Shown in pieces: positions 24,570 through 33,546 of a DNA stretch of 64,000 bases. Numbering within the stretch: position 1 is the first letter of the stretch; each line of letters begins with the position of its first letter. Below the pieces are notes generated by a model. It saw nothing but the letters and a program-made list of their open reading frames with translations. It made no database searches and was not told where the DNA came from. Both the position numbers and the translations under genes were made by a program. Origin of the DNA: Fidelibacterota bacterium (lineage in GTDB: Bacteria > Pseudomonadota > Alphaproteobacteria > Rhodospirillales > Rhodospirillaceae); NCBI GenBank assembly GCA_947475895.1, contig CANJMF010000004.1:62001-126000 (forward strand), given 5' to 3'.

Positions 24570-26545
24570 CGCCAAACCGAGACTTCACCAAGGGCCCTTT
24601 CAGCCAGTGCCCGCACGCGCGCGCCGGCATCGCGTATGCGATCGCGGTCTCCTTGACGCAGAGCTTCCTCCAAATCCGCTCCTGCGGCCGAAAGACGATG
24701 CGCGCCGGCGATTCCTGCGCTCCCTTTGATGCGGTGGACAATTTCGATCGCTTCATTCCAACGCCCGGAAGCAAGATCGCGCTCGAGTGACGTAACCGCA
24801 TCACCAATCGACACATTCCATTGTTCGAGCACGGGCGCCAACCGTGTGTGGTCGTTGTCATACATGGCCGCGATTTTTCGCAGATCGACCGTCGCAGCGC
24901 TGCTGGCGTCCCCGATATTATCGATCGCAGTTAAGGCAGATGTCGTACTTTTCGGAAGCTTCGCGGGACTGATCCAGCGCGCGAGCACCGTCTCAAGCGT
25001 ACGAATTTCAATGGGCTTAGCGAGATAATCGTCCATACCGGCGGCCTTGCAGCGCGCCGCTTCGCCTGGCAGCGCGTTTGCGGTGATGGCAACGATGGGA
25101 AGGCGCTCGCGTCCGCTCCGTTCGCCGGACCGAATGATGCGCGTAAGCTCAAACCCGTCCATGCCCGGCATATGGCAGTCGCATAACAGCAGCAGATAGG
25201 AATTTTCCAGCAGTGCGCGAACAGCCATGCTGCCGCTGGCGGCGATGTCGCAATCGTAGCCGAGAATGGCTAGCTGCTGACGAACGACTTCTTGATTGAT
25301 GAGGTTATCCTCGGCGACCAGAATAACGCGACCTTCGGCGCGCGCCGCAGCAACAGCTTCATCCGTTCCAAGTATAGCGGTATTGCGCGCAGAACGCGTT
25401 AACACCGCAGAGGCTTCGTCGCGTTGCCAGCCGTGATCGGTGACGGCGGCCAGCAAATCGGCACGCCGCAAAGGGTGCGCCGGCAGCGCGCGCACACCGC
25501 GTCGTGCAAGCAGCTGCCCGCCGCCGACGGCGTGCGGGTGCAACCACAACACATGAAGCGACAGGTCCGGCGCAATACGTTTTAAAGTCGATGTCACGGC
25601 CTCGATGTCGTCCGCTTCCGCGTCGGGACCTACCAAGACAACAACGGGCTTTCCATCGCGTGAAGGAAGCAGCCCCGAAATCGCGTTCAGGGAACGAACC
25701 GTGGTAATTTCCGCGCCCGCTGTGGCCAAGTAACGTGTCGCAATCGTCAACACAGGTTCACCAGCATCGATCGCGATGACGGAAATGCCTTTGGCCGATG
25801 CGCTTGCGATCGTCTGCCCTGTACGCGGGAAAGAAACAGTGACGTGAAAGAGCGAACCCCGCGCGCTGCTTTCGACTTCAATGGTTCCGCCCATAGCATT
25901 GATTAGGCTACGGCAGATAGAAAGTCCTAAGCCTACGCCGCCGAAGCCGCGCGTGTTCGTGGTTGCCAACTGCGAAAAAGGCTTGAATAGGAAGACGTGC
26001 AGATCCGGTGGAATGCCGATGCCGGAATCTGCGACGGTGAAACGAATGGAGACACGCGACGCATCGCGCTCCCAAATTTGCGCGGTGAATGCGACGCGGC
26101 CACGGTCGGTGTACTTGATCGCGTTATTGCCCAGATTGAGCAACACCTGACGCAGACGTAACCCGTCGCACATCACTTGCGGCAGCTCGCCTTCGATTTC
26201 AACGGTAAGCGCAAGCCCCTTGGCCGCCGCTGCATTGGCCAACAGCTCGGCGCTTCCCTCGACGAGTGCGACGAGGTCGGTTGGGACGGGATTGAGGCGC
26301 ACCTGCGCCGTTTCGAGCTTGGCGAAATCGAGGACGTCGTCGACGATCCGCATAAGCGCGACCGACGATTCCTCCGCGGTTGCGATGATGCGCCGCTGCT
26401 CGTCGGTGAGCGATGTGCGCGCCAGAATTTCGAGCATACCCACGACGCCCATCAGCGGCGTGCGAATTTCGTGACTCATGGCGGCCCACATCTGGCCGCT
26501 ATCGCCGCCTAATCCTTTGGCGCGGGAATTCGCATCGGAGTCCAT
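24524..26545 (-). CDS. Soluble hybrid sensor histidine kinase (HisKA-HATPase-REC-HPt)
   Basis: A 673-residue hybrid kinase with no membrane segment and no recognisable sensor domain: the phospho-acceptor His25 (AMSHEIRTPLMGVVGM) lies only 25 residues from the start. Order: HisKA 20-82; HATPase 125-245 with N box (RQVLLNLGNNAIKYTD), G1 (DSGIGIPP) and G2 (GFGGVGLGLSICRSL); a degenerate receiver-like segment 252-372; a full receiver 405-525 with Asp456 (CDCHMPGMDGFEL) and Lys510; HPt 550-660 with His604 (IVHRIKGSAGIAG). It is 32 bases downstream of the chrR-like gene on the same strand, so it may be the third gene of the sigma-factor operon. Sensing would need a partner protein or a cytoplasmic signal. 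Confidence 0.9.
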   Translation of the reverse strand: MDSDANSRAKGLGGDSGQMWAAMSHEIRTPLMGVVGMLEILARTSLTDEQRRIIATAEESSVALMRIVDDVLDFAKLETAQVRLNPVPTDLVALVEGSAELLANAAAAKGLALTVEIEGELPQVMCDGLRLRQVLLNLGNNAIKYTDRGRVAFTAQIWERDASRVSIRFTVADSGIGIPPDLHVFLFKPFSQLATTNTRGFGGVGLGLSICRSLINAMGGTIEVESSARGSLFHVTVSFPRTGQTIASASAKGISVIAIDAGEPVLTIATRYLATAGAEITTVRSLNAISGLLPSRDGKPVVVLVGPDAEADDIEAVTSTLKRIAPDLSLHVLWLHPHAVGGGQLLARRGVRALPAHPLRRADLLAAVTDHGWQRDEASAVLTRSARNTAILGTDEAVAAARAEGRVILVAEDNLINQEVVRQQLAILGYDCDIAASGSMAVRALLENSYLLLLCDCHMPGMDGFELTRIIRSGERSGRERLPIVAITANALPGEAARCKAAGMDDYLAKPIEIRTLETVLARWISPAKLPKSTTSALTAIDNIGDASSAATVDLRKIAAMYDNDHTRLAPVLEQWNVSIGDAVTSLERDLASGRWNEAIEIVHRIKGSAGIAGAHRLSAAGADLEEALRQGDRDRIRDAGARVRALAERALGEVSVWRQAAVVESADSGVST

Positions 26546-26577
26546 GTGCGCAGCATAGAGGCGATGCGCCTGAAGCG

Positions 26578-27201
26578 CTACATCCCGAGGATGCGCACAA
26601 AGAGGCGCGCAACGACGCTCTTTGGACGCAAGTTGCCTTTATTCATGATCAACACGGTGCAGCCGATATCGGCATGCGCGACAGGCCGATGCTGAAGCGT
26701 GTCATCGGCGCATTGAACATCGCCGTAGCTGAAGTTGCTTTCGCCGTCGTGATAATTGCCGGCCAGCACCAATGTCAGCTCTTCACCGCGATGGCTGTGC
26801 AGCGGAACCTCGGCGCCCGGTGCGCAACGAAGAAGGCCAACCTTCGTACCGCCCTTTTTCAATAATTCAGCGTAATGAAGGCCTGGGCCGAACCAACGCC
26901 ACGCCACTGTCGTGTCCGGTAGGTATGGATCCAACGTCCTGGGAAATCCCGTTTCTTTGGTGGCGCGCGAAGGGACTGCGGCAGGCTCGTCCAAACGATC
27001 CATGACGTCGGCTGCGTCACCCATTTCAACCGGCGCAATCGCATCGAGCAAAGCGCCACCCACAGTCTCGGCAACCAAAACGTCCATGCGGCACTTAGCG
27101 CAAAACGTGAGGTGAGTCGCGACGATGAGCGACGAGCCCTCGTCTAGGGATCCCGCCGCGTAGCTCAGCAAAAGATCGTCATGAGGATGGCGTTGGATCA
27201 T
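26578..27201 (-). CDS. chrR: ChrR-type zinc anti-sigma factor with cupin domain
   Basis: A 207-residue protein in two parts. The N-terminal anti-sigma domain has His5/His7, His30, Cys34 and Cys37 (ATHLTFCAKCRMD), matching by one-residue offset the zinc ligands of Rhodobacter sphaeroides ChrR. The C-terminal cupin has PLHSHRGEELTLVLAGNYHD, the region needed in ChrR for the singlet-oxygen response. The start at 27201 overlaps the sigma gene stop in ATGA, so the two are translationally coupled; longer upstream starts would read the sigma gene in another frame. It should hold the ECF sigma factor inactive until singlet oxygen or organic peroxide is sensed (known for ChrR, inferred here). Confidence 0.9.
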   Translation of the reverse strand: MIQRHPHDDLLLSYAAGSLDEGSSLIVATHLTFCAKCRMDVLVAETVGGALLDAIAPVEMGDAADVMDRLDEPAAVPSRATKETGFPRTLDPYLPDTTVAWRWFGPGLHYAELLKKGGTKVGLLRCAPGAEVPLHSHRGEELTLVLAGNYHDGESNFSYGDVQCADDTLQHRPVAHADIGCTVLIMNKGNLRPKSVVARLFVRILGM

Positions 27202-27773
27202 GTCGCGATCTCCAACACCGAGGCCATACGCCTCAACGCCAGCCGCAGGCGAGACTTCACCGTACCCAGCGGCAGCGCCAATTGCGCGGCGATCTCGCTG
27301 TGCGGTTTGTCTTCGAAGAACGCCAATCGAATCACGGTCGCCTGTTCTCCCGGTAGTTCGCTCATAGCGGCACGGATGCGATCTTGCATCTCGGCGTATT
27401 CGCTTTCGTAGTCCGGCGACGGCGGCGCGTCGGGGATAAACATTGGATCGGTCGGATCGAACGCAGGCCGATGGCGCCTGAGCGCGTCGATCCTGAGATT
27501 CCGCACGATCGTAAATATCCACGTGCTCGCCGACGCTTTTGATGCGTCGAATAACGCGGCCTTCTGCCAAACCATTAACATCGCTTCTTGCGCGAGTTCT
27601 TCCGCAACGGTGGCCTCCGTGCCTTGACGCATGAGATACGCTTTCACGCGCGGCGCGTAGAACGCAAATAGCCTGCCAAAATCGTCGCGGTCCCGGCTCG
27701 CACCAAGACCCGAAAGAAGCGTCGTCATCTCTTGCGCGGGTGTCGGGACTGCTGCAGCCGCGACATCGTTCAT
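27198..27773 (-). CDS. rpoE: ECF sigma factor, RpoE/EcfE of the ChrR-controlled group
   Basis: A 191-residue sigma-70 family factor with region 2 (FAFYAPRVKAYLMRQG, AEELAQEAMLMVWQKAALFD) and region 4 (LPGEQATVIRLAFFEDKPHSEIAAQL, then PLGTVKSRLRLALRRM). Pairing with a downstream ChrR-type gene places it in the ECF group best known from the Rhodobacter singlet-oxygen response. Such factors usually activate their own operon and nearby photo-oxidative stress genes. A divergent lipid-modifying operon starts 290 bases away. I could not fix its own promoter with confidence. Confidence 0.9.
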   Translation of the reverse strand: MNDVAAAAVPTPAQEMTTLLSGLGASRDRDDFGRLFAFYAPRVKAYLMRQGTEATVAEELAQEAMLMVWQKAALFDASKASASTWIFTIVRNLRIDALRRHRPAFDPTDPMFIPDAPPSPDYESEYAEMQDRIRAAMSELPGEQATVIRLAFFEDKPHSEIAAQLALPLGTVKSRLRLALRRMASVLEIAT

Positions 27774-28062
27774 GCGGCGCCTTCGCTGAAAATCCTCAGC
27801 AGACCGTAAAAGCCCTCCCGCGGCTCAGTGATTACAGCCACGTTCTCGACCCTTTACGGTTGCCGGTCGGATTTGGATTGCACGTCCACAATAGGAATTT
27901 CCCTTTTGGGCTCAATCGTCCCACATCCAGGCGGATGTGAAGGCTTATGTCAATGCACGGACAGCCTTTTTCGTCGTCGACTGAACCGAGCACCGCTTCC
28001 GTCCGTACTGCCTAATGGTAAGATACTTCGCGTGCCGCACTTGTTCAGGGGGGACCAATCGT

Positions 28063-29400
28063 TTGCGTATCGCTGTGATCGGAACGGGCGTTTCGGGTCT
28101 TTCGGCGGCGTGGCTGCTGAACCAGCGGCACGACATTCACGTATTCGAAAAAGGCCCATGGGTCGGCGGTCATTGTAATACCGTCGATGTGACGCTAACG
28201 CACAAGGGCGTTGCCAAGACAATTCCGGTCGACACCGGATTCATCGTCTACAACGAAAAAACGTATCCCAATCTCACGGCGCTGTTTCGTCATCTCGACG
28301 TCGCGACCGAGCCGAGCGACATGTCGTTCTCGGCCTCGGTGAACAACGGCGCGTTTGAGTATTCGGGTTTCAGTGTGTGGTCGATGTTCGCGCAGCGGCG
28401 CAATCTGGTGCGCCCGCGCTTCTGGACCATGGTGTTCGACATCATGCGCTTTTACCGCACGTGCGAATTGGACGTTGCGCGGCCCGAGAACCGCGACCTG
28501 ACTCTGGGCGCCTATCTGGAAAGTCACGGCTACAGCGAGGCGTTTTTGCGCGACCACCTTTTGCCGCTCGGCGGCTCCATTTGGTCGGCCTCGCTCCATG
28601 ACATGAAGCATTATCCTTTCGCCGCATTCGTGCGCTTCTTCCGCAACCATGGTCTGTTGGAAGCCCGCACCAAAAATCGCTTGCAATGGCGCACGGTCAC
28701 CGACGGCAGCCGCGCGTACGTCGATCGGCTGACAGCGGCCTATCAAGCGCGTATTCGTGTGAATTGCGGCGTGCGCGCGATTACGCGCAGGCCATCGGCC
28801 GTGGACTTGACGCTCGAAGATGGAACGGTTGAAACATTCGATCACGTCGTGATCGCGTCGCACAGCGATCAGGCGCTAGCGATGTTGAGTGACCCTTCCG
28901 CGCAAGAACAAGCCCTTCTTTCCGCCATCCGTTACGAACGCAATTACGCCGTTCTCCATACCGACGAAACGCTCATGCCGAAACGCAAACGGGCGTGGGC
29001 CAGTTGGAATTACATTTCGGCGGCGGGCGACACACAAACGCGCCTCGTCTGTTTGTCTTATTGGATGAACATGCTGCAAAATATTGATCGGGATTATCCG
29101 TTGTTCGTGACGCTGAACCCGCACCGCAGCCCGCGCGCCGACGCAACCCTGGCCTCTTACGACTACGAACATCCGATCTTCGATCAGGCTGCGCTCGACG
29201 CCCAGGCGCAGCTTTGGAGTTTACAGGGGACAAACCGCACATGGTTTTGCGGCGCGTATTTTGGGCATGGTTTCCATGAGGACGGCTTGCAGGCGGGCCT
29301 CGCCGTGGGCGAAGCGCTTGGCGGCGTTCGCCGTCCTTGGCGCGTGGAAGACGAATCGGCGCGTATCTTTTTGGCGGCACCGAATCAGGAAGCCGCATGA
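28063..29400 (+). CDS. FAD-dependent amine oxidase-like protein (COG2907 type)
   Basis: A flavoprotein of about 445 residues with an N-terminal dinucleotide fold (RIAVIGTGVSGLSAAWLL, then VFEKGPWVGGHCNTV) and the C-terminal FAD contact WFCGAYFGHGFHEDGLQAGLAVGEAL. The TTG at 28063 is preferred: it is directly before the Rossmann strand and has AGGGGGG 9 bases upstream, whereas the ATG at 28015 would add a non-conserved segment and lies next to a possible -10 element (TAAGATA, 28019). It is followed with a 4-base overlap by DUF1365 and then a CFA-synthase-like gene. This trio recurs in proteobacteria, and a flavin desaturase of this kind acts in furan fatty acid synthesis in Rhodobacter; that role is only suggested here. 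Confidence 0.85.
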   Translation: MRIAVIGTGVSGLSAAWLLNQRHDIHVFEKGPWVGGHCNTVDVTLTHKGVAKTIPVDTGFIVYNEKTYPNLTALFRHLDVATEPSDMSFSASVNNGAFEYSGFSVWSMFAQRRNLVRPRFWTMVFDIMRFYRTCELDVARPENRDLTLGAYLESHGYSEAFLRDHLLPLGGSIWSASLHDMKHYPFAAFVRFFRNHGLLEARTKNRLQWRTVTDGSRAYVDRLTAAYQARIRVNCGVRAITRRPSAVDLTLEDGTVETFDHVVIASHSDQALAMLSDPSAQEQALLSAIRYERNYAVLHTDETLMPKRKRAWASWNYISAAGDTQTRLVCLSYWMNMLQNIDRDYPLFVTLNPHRSPRADATLASYDYEHPIFDQAALDAQAQLWSLQGTNRTWFCGAYFGHGFHEDGLQAGLAVGEALGGVRRPWRVEDESARIFLAAPNQEAA

Positions 29401-30185
29401 CGGCGTCCGGCATTTACACCGGCCGCGTAACGCACACCCGCGTGCGCCCGAAGCCGCATAAGCTGGATTACGATGTTGCTTCGTTTCTGTTCGATCTTGA
29501 CGAACTTCCCACGCTCAATCGCGACGTCGCGGGGTTCAGCTACAACCGTTTTGGTTTCCTGAGTTTTTATGACCGCGACCATGGCCCCGGCACGGGCGAA
29601 CCACTGCGCCCCTGGGTCGAGACGCAGCTGGCGCGCGCGGGTATCGACATCGCGGGCGGGCCTATTCGGCTACTGAGTTATCCGCGCGTGATGGGATATG
29701 TGTTCAATCCGCTCGCGGTTTATTTCTGTTATCGGCCGGACGCGTCACTCGCCGCGATCTTGCATCAAGTCACCAATACCTTTCACGAGCGCCACACATA
29801 TCTCATTCCCGTCGAGCACGTGGATAGCGACGGAGTGATTCACCAGACTTGCGCCAAGGAGCTATACGTTTCGCCGTTCATCGCCATGGAAGCGACCTAC
29901 GACTTTCGCATCAAGCCGCCTGGTGAAGACGTGGCCGTGGCCATCCATCAAAGCGACGCGAATGGGCCTTTGCTTTATGCAGCTTTCAGTGGTCGTCGCA
30001 GCGAACTCACCTCCCGTGCCTGCTTACGAACGCTAGCGAGGTTCCCGTTTTTGACGTTAAAGGTCATTGGCGGAATTCATTGGGAAGCTTTAAAGTTGTG
30101 GTTGAAGGGCGTGCCGTTGGTAAAGCACCCGCAGCCGCCCGCTGAACCGGTCAGCGTGATCAAGGCGAAAAAATTCGCCGCATAA
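29397..30185 (+). CDS. DUF1365 family protein
   Basis: A 262-residue protein of the DUF1365 family, which is usually encoded between the COG2907-type flavoprotein and a cyclopropane-fatty-acid-synthase homologue. Visible conserved parts are RVTHTRVRPKPHKLDYDV, the RLLSYPRVMGYVFNPLAVYFCY block and EVTNTFHERHTYLI-like VTNTFHERHTYLIP. The biochemical function is not established; it is likely lipid-linked by context. The ATG at 29397 overlaps the upstream stop in ATGA, supporting this start over one 60 bases upstream. Confidence 0.87.
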   Translation: MTASGIYTGRVTHTRVRPKPHKLDYDVASFLFDLDELPTLNRDVAGFSYNRFGFLSFYDRDHGPGTGEPLRPWVETQLARAGIDIAGGPIRLLSYPRVMGYVFNPLAVYFCYRPDASLAAILHQVTNTFHERHTYLIPVEHVDSDGVIHQTCAKELYVSPFIAMEATYDFRIKPPGEDVAVAIHQSDANGPLLYAAFSGRRSELTSRACLRTLARFPFLTLKVIGGIHWEALKLWLKGVPLVKHPQPPAEPVSVIKAKKFAA

Positions 30186-30224
30186 GACGCTGCAAAAAAA
30201 CCGGAGCGGATCAGGGAGCAGACG

Positions 30225-31442
30225 ATGAACAACGCCACGCAAAATTCGCGCGGAGTTTCGCGCGTCGGTAATCGCTTCATTCAGCGCTGCTTGGACGTGG
30301 TCAGCCGCCTTGAGGCCGGCAGCTTGATGGTCGTCATGCCCGACGGCTCCTCGTACAACATCACCAGCGGCGGCGTGCCGGGACCGGATGCGGTCATTCG
30401 TGTTTCGCGTTGGCGCGCATTGCGCAAATTCATGACGCAGGGCGATTTCGGATTTGTGGAATCGTATATGGACGGCGATTGGCAAAGCCCTAACCTCGCC
30501 GACGTCGTAGAGCTGGCCGTGCGCAATTCCAACAGTTGGAACTCCAACCGCCTGCAAGGTGGACTGCACAAATTCTGGCAGCGCTTGCTGCATTTGATGC
30601 GCGATAACACAAAGGCCGGCAGCCGGCGCAACATCGCTGCCCATTACGATCTAGGCAACGCGTTTTATGAGCAATGGCTCGATCCGACCATGACCTATTC
30701 GTCGGCGTTGTTTGCAGACGCTGGGCAATCGTTGTCGGACGCGCAGACAGCAAAGTACCGCAAGATCGCACAGTCTCTGGACTTGAAGCCTGAGCATCAT
30801 CTGCTGGAAATCGGATGCGGTTGGGGAGGGTTCGCGGAATTCGCGGCGAAGGAATACGGCTGTAAGCTCACAGGACTGACGTTGTCGAAAGAGCAGTTGA
30901 AGTTCGCGAGCGAGCGCATGCAAAAGGCCGGGCTGTCGGACAAGGTGGAGTTCCGTCTGCAAGATTATCGCGACGTTCAAGGCAGCTTCGATCGCATCGC
31001 GTCTATCGAGATGTTCGAAGCGGTGGGTGAGTCGCATTGGCCGCAATACTTCACGACCGTGCGTGAACGCTTGAAGCAAGGCGGTGCGGCCGCATTGCAG
31101 ATCATCACCATCGCGGAAGATCGCTTTGAGCAATACCGCAAGAGTGCGGACTTCATTCAGCGCTACATTTTTCCGGGCGGCATGTTGCCGTCGGTCGAAC
31201 GGCTGAAGCTTCAGTTCGAGCAAGCCAAGCTGTCGTTCGTGGACGCGACCATGTTCGGCGATTCCTACGCCGACACTTTGCGCTTATGGCGCGACCGCTT
31301 TCTGGCGGCGTGGTCGACCATCGAACCCATGGGCTTTGATGATCGGTTCAAGCGCATGTGGGAGATGTACTTGGCTTACTGCGAGGGCGGTTTTCGCGGC
31401 CAAGCCATCGACGTGGGCCAGTTCAAGCTCGTGCGCCCGTAA
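30225..31442 (+). CDS. cfa: Cyclopropane-fatty-acyl-phospholipid synthase family methyltransferase
   Basis: A 405-residue SAM-dependent enzyme acting on unsaturated acyl chains of membrane phospholipids. The core has NIAAHYDLGNAFYEQWLDPT, the SAM motif LLEIGCGWGGFAEFAA, GLTLSKEQLKFA, and YIFPGGMLPSVERL, all typical of the CFA synthase family. Family members add a cyclopropane or, in some cases, a methyl branch; the second is the first step to furan fatty acids. The ATG at 30225 has a GGGAGC box, 39 bases after DUF1365, so it is the third gene of the operon opposite rpoE-chrR. Confidence 0.92.
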   Translation: MNNATQNSRGVSRVGNRFIQRCLDVVSRLEAGSLMVVMPDGSSYNITSGGVPGPDAVIRVSRWRALRKFMTQGDFGFVESYMDGDWQSPNLADVVELAVRNSNSWNSNRLQGGLHKFWQRLLHLMRDNTKAGSRRNIAAHYDLGNAFYEQWLDPTMTYSSALFADAGQSLSDAQTAKYRKIAQSLDLKPEHHLLEIGCGWGGFAEFAAKEYGCKLTGLTLSKEQLKFASERMQKAGLSDKVEFRLQDYRDVQGSFDRIASIEMFEAVGESHWPQYFTTVRERLKQGGAAALQIITIAEDRFEQYRKSADFIQRYIFPGGMLPSVERLKLQFEQAKLSFVDATMFGDSYADTLRLWRDRFLAAWSTIEPMGFDDRFKRMWEMYLAYCEGGFRGQAIDVGQFKLVRP

Positions 31443-31473
31443 GTTTTTTGCGCTCCAAGGCCGCAGTTACAGA

Positions 31474-31552
31474 AACAACCCCATGCACGCGCGAGTCGTT
31501 TGAAAATCCGGGCGCAGGATCAACGCGTTAGGAAATGGAAAACAACCCCATG
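31474..31552 (+). repeat. Two copies of a 13-bp direct repeat AAACAACCCCATG
   Basis: AAACAACCCCATG occurs at 31474-31486 and again at 31540-31552, 66 bases apart, in the 226-base gap between the CFA-like gene and DUF924. Neither copy is in a supportable gene. They may be regulator sites or a short dispersed element. The rest of the gap shows nothing I can name. Confidence 0.5.
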
Positions 31553-31668
31553 GAGCGAAAGTGCAAGCAAACACCGCGCTTGCAAGTTGGCGAAAATAGG
31601 AGGCATGGCACAATTTCATTGCTGCGGCGTTATGTGACAACCTCGCATGCGTTTACGGGTGAGATCGC

Positions 31669-32244
31669 ATGACATTAGATCCGCGCGCAGAAGCCATTTT
31701 GACATTCTGGTTTGGGTCGCCCAACGGCAACACCAAACGCGACGCATGGTTCAAGAAGGACCCGGCGTTCGACGCCACCATCGAAAAGAAATTCAGCGAA
31801 GACTACGTGCGCGCGCACTTCGGTGCGTACGACGCATGGCAGAAGCTGCCGCTCGGCTCATTAGCGTTGGTCCTTCTGCTCGATCAATTTCCGCGCAATA
31901 TGTTTCGCGACGATCCCCGCGCGTTCGCCACCGACCGGAAAGCGCTGGATGTGGCGCAGCACGCCGTGGCCCAGCGCTTCGACCAAGAAGTCACGCCCGT
32001 GCAGCGGACGTTCTTCTACCTGCCCTTTGAACACAGTGAAGACCTGATGCTGCAGGAACGGGCCAAGGAATTGAACCGCGCTTTGCCCGACTGGGAACAG
32101 CCCGGTAGCTCGTATTCCTACGCCGTCCAGCACTGGGACATCATCCGCCGCTTTGGCCGCTTTCCCCACCGCAACGCCGCCCTAGGCCGCCCCAGCACGG
32201 CCAGCGAAGAGGAATTCCTCAAGCATCCGGGCTCGGGTTTCTAA
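31669..32244 (+). CDS. DUF924 family protein
   Basis: A 191-residue soluble protein of the DUF924 family (tetratricopeptide-like helical fold in solved members). Conserved parts are EAILTFWFGSP, LALVLLLDQFPRNMFRDDPRAFATD, FFYLPFEHSEDLMLQE and GRFPHRNAALGRPSTASEEEFL. No enzymatic function is established. The ATG at 31669 has a GGTGAGA box. Confidence 0.87.
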   Translation: MTLDPRAEAILTFWFGSPNGNTKRDAWFKKDPAFDATIEKKFSEDYVRAHFGAYDAWQKLPLGSLALVLLLDQFPRNMFRDDPRAFATDRKALDVAQHAVAQRFDQEVTPVQRTFFYLPFEHSEDLMLQERAKELNRALPDWEQPGSSYSYAVQHWDIIRRFGRFPHRNAALGRPSTASEEEFLKHPGSGF

Positions 32245-32297
32245 GCAGTCCGGTTCTCAAAATTCCGCTATAGTCATGCTCTCTAACGGAGAGTTTG

Positions 32298-32690
32298 ATG
32301 CGCGATATGGCCGACCCGCAGCGCCCTGCCCGTAATGTTTTGGGCGGACCGCTGACCACCTGTTCCGCAAGACCGATGACCGGATTTTTCCGGGATGGGT
32401 GCTGCAACACCGGGCCCACCGACGTGGGCTCGCACACCGTGTGCGTGGTGATGACGGCTGTGTTCCTGACCTTCAGCAAACGTTCGGGCAACGACCTTTC
32501 GACGCCTATGCCGGACTACGGATTTCCAGGTTTAAAACCCGGCGACAAATGGTGCCTGTGCGCACCGCGCTGGCAGGAAGCGTTCGAGGCCGGGAGTGCG
32601 CCCAAGGTCGTGCTATCGGCGACCCATGAAGGCGCGTTGGAATACACGGCCCTGGCCGATCTGAAAAAATTCGCCGTGGATTTAATGTAG
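32298..32690 (+). CDS. DUF2237 family protein
   Basis: A 130-residue protein matching DUF2237, opening RNVLGGPLTTCSARPMTGFFRDGCC with paired Cys typical of the family, followed by DVGSHTVCVVMTAVFLTFSKRSGNDLSTPMPD broken by family variation and KWCLCAPRWQEA. The family is widespread and uncharacterised; five or more conserved Cys suggest metal or disulfide chemistry. The start is ATG at 32298, with ACGGAGAG upstream. Confidence 0.85.
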   Translation: MRDMADPQRPARNVLGGPLTTCSARPMTGFFRDGCCNTGPTDVGSHTVCVVMTAVFLTFSKRSGNDLSTPMPDYGFPGLKPGDKWCLCAPRWQEAFEAGSAPKVVLSATHEGALEYTALADLKKFAVDLM

Positions 32691-32759
32691 TTCGCGCTTC
32701 ACGCGCCGAGGCTTCCCCCGTATTCACACACCATCACTCAGACTTACCGACGGCTTCTT

Positions 32760-33515
32760 ATGGATAACGATCTGTTTTTTTACGGCATAGCGGTTGTGGC
32801 CGTGGTGCTGACGGGGCTGGCGAAGGGTGGGTTCGCGGGCGTCGGGCAGCTTGCGACGCCGTTGCTGGCGCTGGCCGTCTCGCCGGTGCGGGCGGCGGCC
32901 ATTTTGTTGCCGATCCTGGTCGTGCAAGACGCCGTGGGCGTCATTGCGTTTCGCAAAAGCTGGGACGGGCGCATTCTTGCGATCATGCTGCCGGGCGCGG
33001 CATTGGGCATCGTCGGGGGCTATTTGTTCGCCTCGGAGGTCTCCATTGCCGCTATCGCGGGCGTGCTTGGGGTCATCTCAATTGTTTTTGCCGGATATCA
33101 GCTTGCGCGGCGGCGGTCGATCACGGTCGCTGCCCCTTCGAACTCGCCGCCGGCGGTCGGGTTTATTTGCGGCGTGGCCTCGGGCTTCACCTCGCAAATC
33201 GCCCACGCCGGCATACCGCCGTTTCAGATTTGGGTTTTGCCCAAACGCCTGTCGCCGCCCGTGCTGGTGGGCACGAATGCGATTTTCTTCGCGGTCGTCA
33301 ATTGGCTGAAGGTGCCGGCGTATGCGGCCCTCGGGCAGTTCACCTACGATAATCTGCGCGAGTCCCTCATCCTGATGCCGGTCGCCATCGTTTCGACCTT
33401 TGCCGGCGTGTGGCTGGTGAAACGCGTGTCGGCGGAAGGCTTCTATACAGCTATTTATCTGTTCATGGTGGCCGTGGGCGGGCAGCTTCTGTGGGAAGCG
33501 TTCACCTATAAGTGA
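32760..33515 (+). CDS. TauE/SafE family sulfite exporter-like membrane protein
   Basis: A 251-residue inner-membrane protein with about 8 hydrophobic segments (for example FYGIAVVAVVLTGLAKGGF and GVVSVLIFAGY-like regions). The duplicated TauE signature appears as LAKGGFAGVGQLATPLLAL and VASGFTSQIAHAGIPPFQIW. The family exports or imports small sulfur-containing or carboxylic anions; substrate unknown here. No clear ribosome-binding site precedes the ATG. It is followed by two exported small proteins. Confidence 0.85.
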   Translation: MDNDLFFYGIAVVAVVLTGLAKGGFAGVGQLATPLLALAVSPVRAAAILLPILVVQDAVGVIAFRKSWDGRILAIMLPGAALGIVGGYLFASEVSIAAIAGVLGVISIVFAGYQLARRRSITVAAPSNSPPAVGFICGVASGFTSQIAHAGIPPFQIWVLPKRLSPPVLVGTNAIFFAVVNWLKVPAYAALGQFTYDNLRESLILMPVAIVSTFAGVWLVKRVSAEGFYTAIYLFMVAVGGQLLWEAFTYK

Positions 33516-33546
33516 GATCAGGCAAATGAGAGCGGGCGGATACACC

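Noticed and set aside
27774-27900. RpoE-type autoregulatory promoter upstream of the ECF sigma gene
   Set aside because: An AATCC ... GTAAAG pair at 17 bases is visible on the minus strand but matches the Rhodobacter consensus poorly; not reported as a feature.
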